DNA of 30,917 nucleotides. It comes from a virus. Position numbers and translations under genes: made by a program. Shown here piece by piece: positions 25,644-30,917 of the stretch; the stretch's first letter is position 1, and every line of letters begins with the position of its first letter. The stretch is taken from positions 1-30,917 of IMG/VR virus record IMGVR_UViG_3300032116_000905. One strand, 5' to 3'. The notes under the pieces are model-generated. The model was not told the DNA's origin. It did not search any database and saw nothing but the letters and a program-made list of their open reading frames with translations.

Positions 25644-26414
25644 TCAATCAATAACTTTAAAAAGATTTCCTGCCTCTGTGGACAGACGTCTTGCACTGTG
25701 AATGTCAGGAAGTCCGTTGACGTCATCTCCCAGGTATCCAATTCTTCGTTGGAAGTTTGCGAAGGCAGCTGCAGTCTTGTGGTCCCACTCGCCTCGTTTT
25801 GCTCCGCGGAGTCCAACAACTACAGACAACGCAAGTTGAATCGGAATCACGTACGCATGCTGAAGCCCGTGTTTAATAACGGACGGTTTCGTTAGAAGTT
25901 TTGCCGGATCTGAGCTGCCGTCGTCCAAACTTTCAATGAACATTCGTTTGAAGTTTGGCCGCGCGAAGGCGAGTACTTCGTAAACATATCGGTTTCGTCT
26001 GTAGACGCCATCGTTGGCTGAACTTCCTTTTGGAGTTCCGTTAGAAGTTTGGCCCTCGATGCACTGGAACATGCCGTGCTTTGCGAAGTGGTTGACGTCG
26101 GTAACGATTCCGCAGTGTGGCATACCTTGATCGGAGTCCTGTGAGAAGTTGAAGAAGACGATGTCTCCTGGTTTCGGTCGTACGTGAGTTTGTCCTCGTT
26201 GGAAGTAGTAGCTCAGCGCGCTGGCCGTGTTCAGATGCGATGGGAGATTCAGCCCAACGGTTCGTGCAACAACGTCAATGAAAGCTCCGCTCCAACTTTT
26301 GTTAGGGTACCCTAACTTGAGACTGTAAACGGATGGGTTGTTCATTCGAACTTGATACCCGCAGTGTGCTGCGGCCTCTTTAAGAAATGCTTCGCGGTTC
26401 GTCCTCTTCGTCAT
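25644..26414 (-). CDS. CHAP-like cell-wall amidase-fold protein with Ser in place of the catalytic Cys
   Basis: This 256-residue protein has an N-terminal CHAP/NlpC-like domain (about 5-150): NKSWSGAFIDVVARTVG, where the usual W-C-A-x-F nucleophile position is Ser. It continues with KPGDIVFFNF, then GMPHCGIVTDV (candidate His) and CIEGQTSNG. A C-terminal peptidoglycan-binding-like region (about 175-250) has HKTAAAFANFQRRIGY. It may be a lysin or a virion-associated binder; with Ser the peptidase activity is doubtful unless the adjacent Cys or the Ser itself serves. GGGAGAG precedes the ATG at 26414. It overlaps 26380-26586 by 35 bases. Five repeat copies lie within its coding sequence. Confidence 0.75.
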   Translation of the reverse strand: MTKRTNREAFLKEAAAHCGYQVRMNNPSVYSLKLGYPNKSWSGAFIDVVARTVGLNLPSHLNTASALSYYFQRGQTHVRPKPGDIVFFNFSQDSDQGMPHCGIVTDVNHFAKHGMFQCIEGQTSNGTPKGSSANDGVYRRNRYVYEVLAFARPNFKRMFIESLDDGSSDPAKLLTKPSVIKHGLQHAYVIPIQLALSVVVGLRGAKRGEWDHKTAAAFANFQRRIGYLGDDVNGLPDIHSARRLSTEAGNLFKVID

Positions 26415-26586
26415 CAATCTCTCCCGTCGTTAGAAGTTTCTCCAGATCCTGAAGCAAATGCGCTGCTTCGTTTGCTCTGGCGGTTAGTCTTATATGTTCT
26501 AGTCTAGTGGACGCCTGGTTGACGTCTGCAGCGAGCTGAGCTGCAAGTTCGCGTGCCTTCGTTAGAAGTTTGGGATCGTTACTCAT
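26380..26586 (-). CDS. small coiled-coil protein between terS and CHAP genes
   Basis: This 68-residue helical protein (MSNDPKLLTKARELAAQLAADVNQ...) has a long amphipathic helix and an acidic tail (EIDDEEDEPRS). GGAAAGG precedes the ATG, and it overlaps the terS stop by 8 bases. Two of its short segments (KLLTK and KLLTT) are encoded by the 13-bp repeat. Function unknown. Confidence 0.6.
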   Translation of the reverse strand: MSNDPKLLTKARELAAQLAADVNQASTRLEHIRLTARANEAAHLLQDLEKLLTTGEIDDEEDEPRSIS

Positions 26587-27637
26587 CCGTTACCTTTCCT
26601 TCCTGTGCGTCATCCGAAATGAGCTCAGCGTCGACAATGTTCGAATCAACTTCGTTAGAAGTTTTACCGGATGCATCGACTGTGCTCATCGGTTCAACTT
26701 CGTTAGAAGTTACCAGGATCCCAGCCTCATTCAATCTTGCTGCTGCTTCGATTGCGTTTGTTGCAAGTTTGTTCAGACGTTCGGAGATGATGCTAGCTGC
26801 AGGCCTAACTTCCAACGAAACGTTCGTGTCAATTTCCATTCCTCCGCGGACTCCGGCTCGGTCAAGGATTTCGGTGGCGGCTTTAAGTTTTACCGGTTCG
26901 CTTTCTGCGTTGGACATCATATCTTCGAGAACGTCGACGGCGTATGGAGCTGCCTGGAATAACTTCTGACGAGCTCGTTCGATGTCATCACCTGGACGAT
27001 GCTTCACACTCCTGAGGTGAATTCGACAAAGCCCGTCATCTTGCAGACGTCCCGAAGACCAGAGTTGGCATCGAATTCCGTCATCCTTGACGTTCGTACA
27101 ACGAGTAGGAAGTGCAGCAGGCTTCCTTCTTGAACTTCTAACGGGCTCCGTTTGTTCTTTGATCCAGGCCCTGGTAGCTCCAATGACCCAAGGCGGAACG
27201 ATATAGTCCGCAGCTTCTTCAGCTAGAAGATCGTAGCCAGTTATATAATCAGAGTTTTTGTTCGTTGGGTCTGTGAGGATGGGCTTTTTCTCGGCAAGGC
27301 TTATTATACGTTTCTCGGTTGCCATCTCGTGAGATATTGCCTGGATGAGTCCCGTTGGAACTCCGTTGGTTGCGTAGACTGGGATCCAGTTGAACTTCGC
27401 ACGACGTAGGATTTGTCGGTTCTCGAACGTGTCTTCGCAAATGCCTCGATCTACTTCCTCAATGCCGATGAGGTTGAGGTCTGGACGTAGGTTGATTGGT
27501 TCATTGATTTCTATAATAGGAGCTTCGGCTTCTGGAGTTGCAAATGGATCTGTAGTTGCTGGATCCGGGTTAACTTCCAATGGACGTTCATTAGAAGTTG
27601 AGCTGAAGGCAGCTGATGCGTCTTCGTTGTTTGTCAT
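26579..27637 (-). CDS. terS: terminase small subunit-like protein
   Basis: This 352-residue protein probably recognises phage DNA for packaging. A zinc-finger-like element RCTNVKDDGIRCQLWSSG...CRIH (about 180-205) is followed by AAPYAVDVLEDMM...PVKLKAATEILDRAGVRGG (about 228-270), which matches the repeated-helix segment of actinophage small terminases. The N-terminal 60 residues and the C-terminus (SNEVEPMSTVDASGKTSNEVDS) are acidic and repeat-rich. The ATG at 27637 follows GAAGG; an ATG two codons earlier is possible. It is unusual that terL is about 25 kb away in this window. Alternative: a DNA-binding protein of unrelated role. Confidence 0.6.
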   Translation of the reverse strand: MTNNEDASAAFSSTSNERPLEVNPDPATTDPFATPEAEAPIIEINEPINLRPDLNLIGIEEVDRGICEDTFENRQILRRAKFNWIPVYATNGVPTGLIQAISHEMATEKRIISLAEKKPILTDPTNKNSDYITGYDLLAEEAADYIVPPWVIGATRAWIKEQTEPVRSSRRKPAALPTRCTNVKDDGIRCQLWSSGRLQDDGLCRIHLRSVKHRPGDDIERARQKLFQAAPYAVDVLEDMMSNAESEPVKLKAATEILDRAGVRGGMEIDTNVSLEVRPAASIISERLNKLATNAIEAAARLNEAGILVTSNEVEPMSTVDASGKTSNEVDSNIVDAELISDDAQEGKVTDE

Positions 27638-27659
27638 TGACATCCTTCGTTTGAAGTTT

Positions 27660-27925
27660 AGGATCGGATGGAGTCAGTTGGGGAGAGGCTCATGACTCCA
27701 CCCGACCACTTTTGCGTTTGTTTTGGTAAACGCCGATAAGGGGAGCCTCTTCCCTAGACTTCGTTTATATAAACTCTATGAAGTCTAACGATATTCATTA
27801 TGGGGCAAGTTTGAAAAGTTTTTTAGGCGTGAGGTGTGAGAACGCTAGGTTTTGTGGTTTAGAAACAAAAAAATCCCCCCGAAGCTACAAGGCTTTTAGG
27901 GGGGACTAAGTAAAAGTTTAAAACT
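27660..27925 (-). promoter_or_regulatory. gene-free regulatory region upstream of terS
   Basis: It contains the 12-bp palindrome GTTTATATAAAC (27763-27774) inside a larger inverted pair AGACTTC/GAAGTCT (27756-27786), a probable operator or promoter core, and a terminator at 27874-27904. No coding frame is seen. Confidence 0.55.
27874..27904 (-). terminator. terminator of the 30195-27926 operon
   Basis: TCCCCCC/GGGGGGA with an inner AAGC/GCTT stem, followed on the minus strand by TTTTTTTG. Confidence 0.85.
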
Positions 27926-28054
27926 TTACTTTTCAGATTTTTTGCAGTTGCATTTTTCCCAACATTCTTGAGTTTGCTCTGCTTTGAGATTTTTAAAGTA
28001 ATTATCTTTAATTTGCAAGGATAGCTTTACCATTTCCGTAAATTCTTCATCCAT
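27926..28054 (-). CDS. tiny Cys-containing protein
   Basis: This 42-residue protein (MDEEFTEMVKLSLQIKDNYFK...) ends with CWEKCNCKK and a lysine-rich tail. It lies 16 bases beyond the stop of 28071-28280 and directly before a strong terminator. Function unknown. Confidence 0.45.
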   Translation of the reverse strand: MDEEFTEMVKLSLQIKDNYFKNLKAEQTQECWEKCNCKKSEK

Positions 28055-28070
28055 AACAAATCTTCCCGAT

Positions 28071-28280
28071 CTATCTCTCTTTGGTGTTAGGGAGTTGTGC
28101 ATTTATTAATCCTTCCTCAATTAGTGCCTCGGCAGTTCTTCCATAAAATCCTTGTAGTTTCCAAGCGTCGCCTGTATCTACCAAATACTGAAAAAGGGCA
28201 ATAAGTCTTTCTTCGGAAATTTCTCCGCTTTCAAAATCTATGATGTCCTGATACAAATCTTTTTTATTGTATTTCTTCAT
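28071..28280 (-). CDS. conserved small phage protein (LQGFYGRTA family)
   Basis: This 69-residue helical protein contains DIIDFESGEISEERLIALF and TGDAWKLQGFYGRTAEALI, a signature of a small uncharacterised protein found in many unrelated phages (TG-x-x-W-x-LQG-x-YGR-x-A). The start is placed at the ATG at 28280, which overlaps the end of 28264-28446. Function unknown despite wide occurrence. Confidence 0.75.
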   Translation of the reverse strand: MKKYNKKDLYQDIIDFESGEISEERLIALFQYLVDTGDAWKLQGFYGRTAEALIEEGLINAQLPNTKER

Positions 28281-28446
28281 TTGGAGTTTCTTCTTCCTCG
28301 GCAACTGGTGGAGTATTTACTTTACAGGTTTCGCAGTAGCAATACCAAATCTGTTCATACCAACGAATTTCTGGTCTACAAAGATGATGATGTCCTGTAT
28401 AGCAATAACCGCAGATCCTAAAATCCGAAGTCTTTTTCTTCGCCAT
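28264..28446 (-). CDS. small zinc-binding-like protein
   Basis: This 60-residue protein has CGYCYTGHHHLC (residues 12-23) and CYCETC (about 36-41), enough Cys and His for two zinc ions, then an acidic tail. Its start lies inside the end of 28418-28936 and its stop inside the next gene, so translation is coupled. Function unknown. Confidence 0.6.
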   Translation of the reverse strand: MAKKKTSDFRICGYCYTGHHHLCRPEIRWYEQIWYCYCETCKVNTPPVAEEEETPNEEIQ

Positions 28447-28936
28447 TACTTTCGTCTCTTTTATCTAAAAAGTCTTTATTCTCTTTTATGAATTTCATCC
28501 ATTCTACAAAAAACTCGTTCTGGAAGAAATCTTTAGCGTTTTTAATTCTTTCTTCTTGATTGAATAAATATTCTTCTGGCTCTGATTCTGGTTCTGGTTC
28601 TGGCTCATAATCTTCTGGCGGAGCTGAATAATATTCTTCTTCCTCTTTTAGATGTTCGAGCCACTCTTGTTCAGCGTCATTTTTATTCTTTAGTTCTTGG
28701 CTCTTGTCCATCCATTGATCGATCAGCTTCATAAGTTCTTCCAACGTAAAGTATTTTACTTTTCCGTTCCAATCTTCCATATTCCTAAGTGCCAACCTAA
28801 ACAGATCAACTGAATTCCTCAATCTCTCCATATCTGGTGGAGCGCTTAGCACTCTCAACACTTTTAAGCCTGGAAGTTCGTGTAAAGGCATTACCTCTAA
28901 TTCGATATCTGAAACTCTTACGGTTATGTATTCCAT
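28418..28936 (-). CDS. hypothetical acidic protein, weakly tail-chaperone-like
   Basis: This 172-residue protein begins MEYITVRVSDIELEVMPLHE and contains YFTLEELMKLIDQWMDKS, a pattern that loosely resembles actinophage tail-assembly chaperones. A low-complexity EPEPESEPEE stretch follows at about 113-123, then a charged helical end. No tape-measure gene is nearby and the neighbours are zinc proteins, so the chaperone idea is weak. It overlaps 28936-29427 by one base (TAATG). Confidence 0.6.
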   Translation of the reverse strand: MEYITVRVSDIELEVMPLHELPGLKVLRVLSAPPDMERLRNSVDLFRLALRNMEDWNGKVKYFTLEELMKLIDQWMDKSQELKNKNDAEQEWLEHLKEEEEYYSAPPEDYEPEPEPESEPEEYLFNQEERIKNAKDFFQNEFFVEWMKFIKENKDFLDKRDESNGEEKDFGF

Positions 28937-29427
28937 TATGAAACTCTTTCTTGGATTAAGGGGATTATTTTATGGTTTGGTGCTTCCCATTTGCAATAGC
29001 CATAGCCTTTGCATTGAGGGCAATCGTCAAGGTCTAATCTTTGATGAAGGCCTTTTCCATCGCAAGTTGGACAGGTAGTTATGATCCCATCATTTAGGTT
29101 CTCATACTCCTCGATAAGCATTAGTTCTGAATTGAATTCTGGAACAGCTTGAATTCTTCTAAAAGCTTCTTGAATAACTGGTTCTGCTTCAAAAGATCCT
29201 AATGTGTTCATATATTGCTCAACAAAAATCTTAACTATATTTCCACGAGAGCAAATTGAGTAAGTTGACCTACCTGTCACATCTTCCCGATATCCAATCA
29301 TCTCTTCGATGACCTCTCTGGCAATTTTTACCATTCGATCAAGTTCTCTAGTTTGAACGTATTGACCTAATTTTATGTATTTGATCTCTGCGTAAGTTTG
29401 AACTACTGGTCTATTCTCAATAATCAT
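28936..29427 (-). CDS. protein with DnaJ-type zinc motif
   Basis: This 163-residue protein has a helical N-terminal part (RELDRMVKIAREVIEEMIGY) and a C-terminal zinc element CPTCDGKGLHQRL followed by CPQCKGYGYC, the CxxCxGxG repeats of DnaJ-like cysteine-rich domains. There is no J-domain. It may bind unfolded protein or nucleic acid; unproven. It overlaps 29424-29729 by 4 bases (ATGA). Confidence 0.7.
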   Translation of the reverse strand: MIIENRPVVQTYAEIKYIKLGQYVQTRELDRMVKIAREVIEEMIGYREDVTGRSTYSICSRGNIVKIFVEQYMNTLGSFEAEPVIQEAFRRIQAVPEFNSELMLIEEYENLNDGIITTCPTCDGKGLHQRLDLDDCPQCKGYGYCKWEAPNHKIIPLIQERVS

Positions 29428-29729
29428 TGATTTCCGCCTTGCACCCAGATTTCCGGGATTTCGATTTTATCTTCTACTGTAGGACAATAGTCTACTCTTT
29501 TGGATTGTGCAAAATTTGGTGGAGTGCCATTTAAAAATGATTCTACTGAATACCAGCCTTTTTCAGAGTAAACCGTGTGCATCCAGGTTTTCTCATATCG
29601 AACCCTAGCCACCAGCTCGTCACATACCGAGCATCTGCCAAATGTAATAGATCCGTCTTTTCTGAATCCGTCTCTAGCTTCTAAAACTTCAAAGCCATTA
29701 CCTTTTGTATCTATATTTAATTCCGTCAT
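29424..29729 (-). CDS. hypothetical protein with Cys pair
   Basis: This 101-residue protein (MTELNIDTKGNGFEVLEARDGFRKDG...) contains CSVCDELVARVRYEKTWMHTVYSEKGWYS and a later DYCP, a possible metal site on a strand-rich fold. AGGATAGATACATA precedes the ATG. It lies 19 bases after 29749-30195 in the same operon. No family is recognised. Confidence 0.6.
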   Translation of the reverse strand: MTELNIDTKGNGFEVLEARDGFRKDGSITFGRCSVCDELVARVRYEKTWMHTVYSEKGWYSVESFLNGTPPNFAQSKRVDYCPTVEDKIEIPEIWVQGGNQ

Positions 29730-29748
29730 TATGTATCTATCCTAATGT

Positions 29749-30195
29749 TTAGAGTTCAGATCTGCAAGTCAAGCATAAAAAGACATTGTAGCCTTTTTTA
29801 CCATTCTGACTGATCGGAACAACATCTACTCTAGCAGGAGTTTCGCATTTATCGCAAATGCTCTCAATTAGCCACTCAACCTCGATATTTCTATCTTTAG
29901 CCACTTTCATAGCTTTTTGTAGCGCGTGATCTGGCCCTGGACCTTCTGTTCTTCTCAAGAAAGGTCTTGTATCAGAGACATCAGCCACTAGCCTAATCAA
30001 TTTGCAATCGCAAGACATTCTGCTAGGTGTACAAGAAACAACATCAGCAAAAGTTGCGTGTCTTGTATGTGGATGTCCACAAATACAAATTCGTCCATCA
30101 CGAATTCTTGGACTACTTTCTGATCTTTCAATCGCCTCTAAAGTCTCTTCTTCCGAAGAATTAAAAAAGCTCATAGGGTCTGTATTTTGTTCCAA
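29749..30195 (-). CDS. Cys/His-rich protein, TTG start
   Basis: This 148-residue protein has CICGHPHTRHATFADVVSCTPSRMSCDC (about 33-60), a Cys/His cluster typical of a small phage zinc domain, and a second ribbon CDKCETP...CLTC near the end. A central segment (GPGPDHALQKAMKVAKDRNIEVEWLIESI) is helical. TTG at 30195 follows TTGGAG 6 bases upstream and starts the operon 30195-27926; an ATG lies eight codons in. Function unknown. Confidence 0.65.
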   Translation of the reverse strand: MEQNTDPMSFFNSSEEETLEAIERSESSPRIRDGRICICGHPHTRHATFADVVSCTPSRMSCDCKLIRLVADVSDTRPFLRRTEGPGPDHALQKAMKVAKDRNIEVEWLIESICDKCETPARVDVVPISQNGKKGYNVFLCLTCRSEL

Positions 30196-30258
30196 TTTTT
30201 ACTCCAATCGATTTATAAAAATGATACCTTAGAAAACAACTATAACACAACTTAAAAC

Positions 30259-30353
30259 ACACTAAACGGATATTAACAACCTTTTTTTACTACGCGTATA
30301 GAGAAAAAATTCCGTGGTAATGGAAAATATAGTTGCTAATATCCGTTTAGTGT
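30259..30353. repeat. 22-bp inverted repeat with 51-bp loop
   Basis: The arms 30259-30280 and 30332-30353 share CACTAAACGGATATTA and differ at one position. The loop contains the palindrome TACGCGTA. Confidence 0.9.
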
Positions 30354-30367
30354 ATAGTTTAATAGTT

Positions 30368-30472
30368 ATACTATTCACTTTTTTAAAAAACTTTTCACTT
30401 TTTCCGATAGTATCTCCCCTATAGATACTATTCACTTTTTTAAATAATTTTTTAATTTTTCTGATAGTATCT
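30368..30472. repeat. two 48-bp direct repeats with nested inverted half-sites
   Basis: 30368-30415 and 30425-30472 are direct repeats. Each starts ATACTATTCACTTTTTTAAA and ends ATAGTATCT. At their junction ATAGTATCT and AGATACTAT form a 9-bp inverted pair (30407-30431). The AT-rich repeat structure suggests protein-binding sites, an origin or operators. Confidence 0.85.
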
Positions 30473-30511
30473 TTCCAAGAGTTGTACAAAGCGATCAAAA
30501 AAGGAGCTCCA

Positions 30512-30917
30512 ATGAGTAAAAAATATGACGGTTTTGACCCCAATTTTGACCCTCGAGTGTACAAAAATTTATATAATATACACCGAAAATACGACCCCCA
30601 ACGTAGATCGTTTTGGATCAAAACAAACAACAATTCCACCTCAAATTTAGAGTTCATACCTGCCTTAGTTTTAAGTTTTCTTGCCTGGCCGATCATGATT
30701 TGGTATTGGACGAAATCTTTCATTTACCCAATTTTCTCAATTCCGGCTTCAGCGACACTTTTTGGCTTTTCCATATATTTCTGGATTTTTGATCAAAGTC
30801 CATCTTTCTATCTTTGCACCGGATATCTATTTTTGATCCTAAGCTTCTTTTTCTGGGCTTTAAGCCTTCAAGACCTAATTTTGAAAAATCACTTTCCAGA
30901 TGAAAATACACAAAAAA
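30512..30917 (+). CDS. membrane protein, 3' end beyond the window
   Basis: At least 135 residues are visible and the frame is open to the right edge. The N-terminus is polar (MSKKYDGFDPNFDPRVYKNL...), with a hydrophobic region from about 50 to 120 forming two or three transmembrane helices (IPALVLSFLAWPIMIWYW, FGFSIYFWIF, CTGYLFLILSFFFWAL). AAAGGAG lies 6 bases before the ATG. It is transcribed away from the minus-strand genes. Aromatic-rich helices and AT-rich codons differ from the rest of the window. No family is recognised. Confidence 0.7.
   Translation, partial: MSKKYDGFDPNFDPRVYKNLYNIHRKYDPQRRSFWIKTNNNSTSNLEFIPALVLSFLAWPIMIWYWTKSFIYPIFSIPASATLFGFSIYFWIFDQSPSFYLCTGYLFLILSFFFWALSLQDLILKNHFPDENTQK

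Larger units (their letters stand above)
24227..27658. repeat. dispersed 13-bp repeat field TTCGTTRGAAGTT
   Basis: Exact plus-orientation copies lie at 24227, 24282, 24350, 25745, 25888, 26558, 26651 and 26699; an exact reverse copy is at 26807-26819. Copies with TTTG in the centre are at 25943 and 27646. Near matches are at 24268, 26037, 26195, 26426, 27133, 27572 and 27587. They occur in intergenic DNA and inside three genes, in all three codon phases. Two copies form the palindrome AACTTCGTTAGAAGTT. None was seen outside this interval. Confidence 0.9.
30196..30511. promoter_or_regulatory. divergent AT-rich intergenic region, possible origin or switch
   Basis: This 316-bp region separates the minus-strand operon starting at 30195 from the plus-strand gene at 30512. 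It holds the inverted and direct repeats listed separately. A minus-strand frame of about 150 codons (30262-30723) overlaps it, but it is repeat-derived, low in complexity and opposite to the real plus-strand gene. Confidence 0.55.

Noticed and set aside
26553-26969. Two plus-strand frames of 130-138 codons
   Set aside because: They are antisense shadows of the terS-like gene and contain no start signals; the minus-strand frame has the recognised domain.
30262-30723. Minus-strand frame of about 153 codons
   Set aside because: It runs through the AT-rich direct repeats and antisense to the plus-strand gene that has a clear AAAGGAG site; it is lysine/phenylalanine low-complexity sequence.

Overview
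The window looks like part of a tailed bacteriophage genome (or a closely related phage-like replicon), most likely of an actinobacterial host. The hallmarks are a full-length large terminase (607-2004), a small-terminase-like protein (26579-27637), an SSB (15765-16199), two cell-wall peptidase-fold proteins (4671-5231 and 25644-26414), and very dense small genes, nearly all on the minus strand with 1-8 bp overlaps. The actinobacterial assignment rests on a ClgR-like regulator (16982-17266), the actinophage-style terS and CHAP-like proteins, and several candidate leaderless genes. It is an inference. Base composition is moderate to low in G+C, so the host would be a low-GC lineage. No portal, capsid, tail, polymerase, integrase or tRNA gene was recognised, so the virion genes must lie elsewhere or be unrecognisable.

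Layout. 1-120 is a perfect 15-bp tandem array. 270-491 is a small plus-strand membrane protein, convergent with terL (607-2004). 2072-2310 is a hairpin-rich non-coding stretch. 2336-3385 is a PstS-type phosphate-binding protein. 3507-5231 is an envelope or lysis module: an NlpC/P60 lipoprotein, three tiny membrane proteins and a peptidoglycan-binding protein. 5339-15610 is an accessory region of many small genes, including zinc-ribbon proteins, an XRE regulator and a prepilin-peptidase-like membrane protein, punctuated by repeated terminator-promoter cassettes. 15765-17266 holds SSB, a possible structured RNA and the ClgR-like regulator. 17447-22847 holds an Api92-like protein and a MoxR ATPase plus VWA/HExxH pair with satellite genes, ending in a gene that appears to start with ATT. 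22922-25604 holds more small genes, some apparently leaderless. 25644-27637 is a visibly G+C-richer terS/CHAP block. 27926-30195 is another compact operon. At 30240-30511 an AT-rich region with inverted and direct repeats separates the minus-strand genes from a plus-strand membrane protein that runs off the right edge.

How it works together (inference). The left part combines packaging, phosphate scavenging and envelope degradation. The middle part looks like early host-takeover genes, each with its own sigma70-type promoter (TTGAC, 16-18 bp, then a -10 box) and hairpin terminator. The MoxR/VWA pair resembles a chaperone-type AAA+ machine.

The most unusual features are at the DNA level. A 13-bp word, TTCGTTRGAAGTT, occurs about 18 times (exact or near-exact) only between 24.2 and 27.7 kb. 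It lies in both orientations and all three reading frames, inside and outside genes, around terS. There are also hairpins that share a loop but not a stem, zone-specific overrepresented words (CCWGG at 5.3-6.7 kb; TCGGCA/TCGGTG at 6.7-22.7 kb), and a possible origin or switch at the right end.
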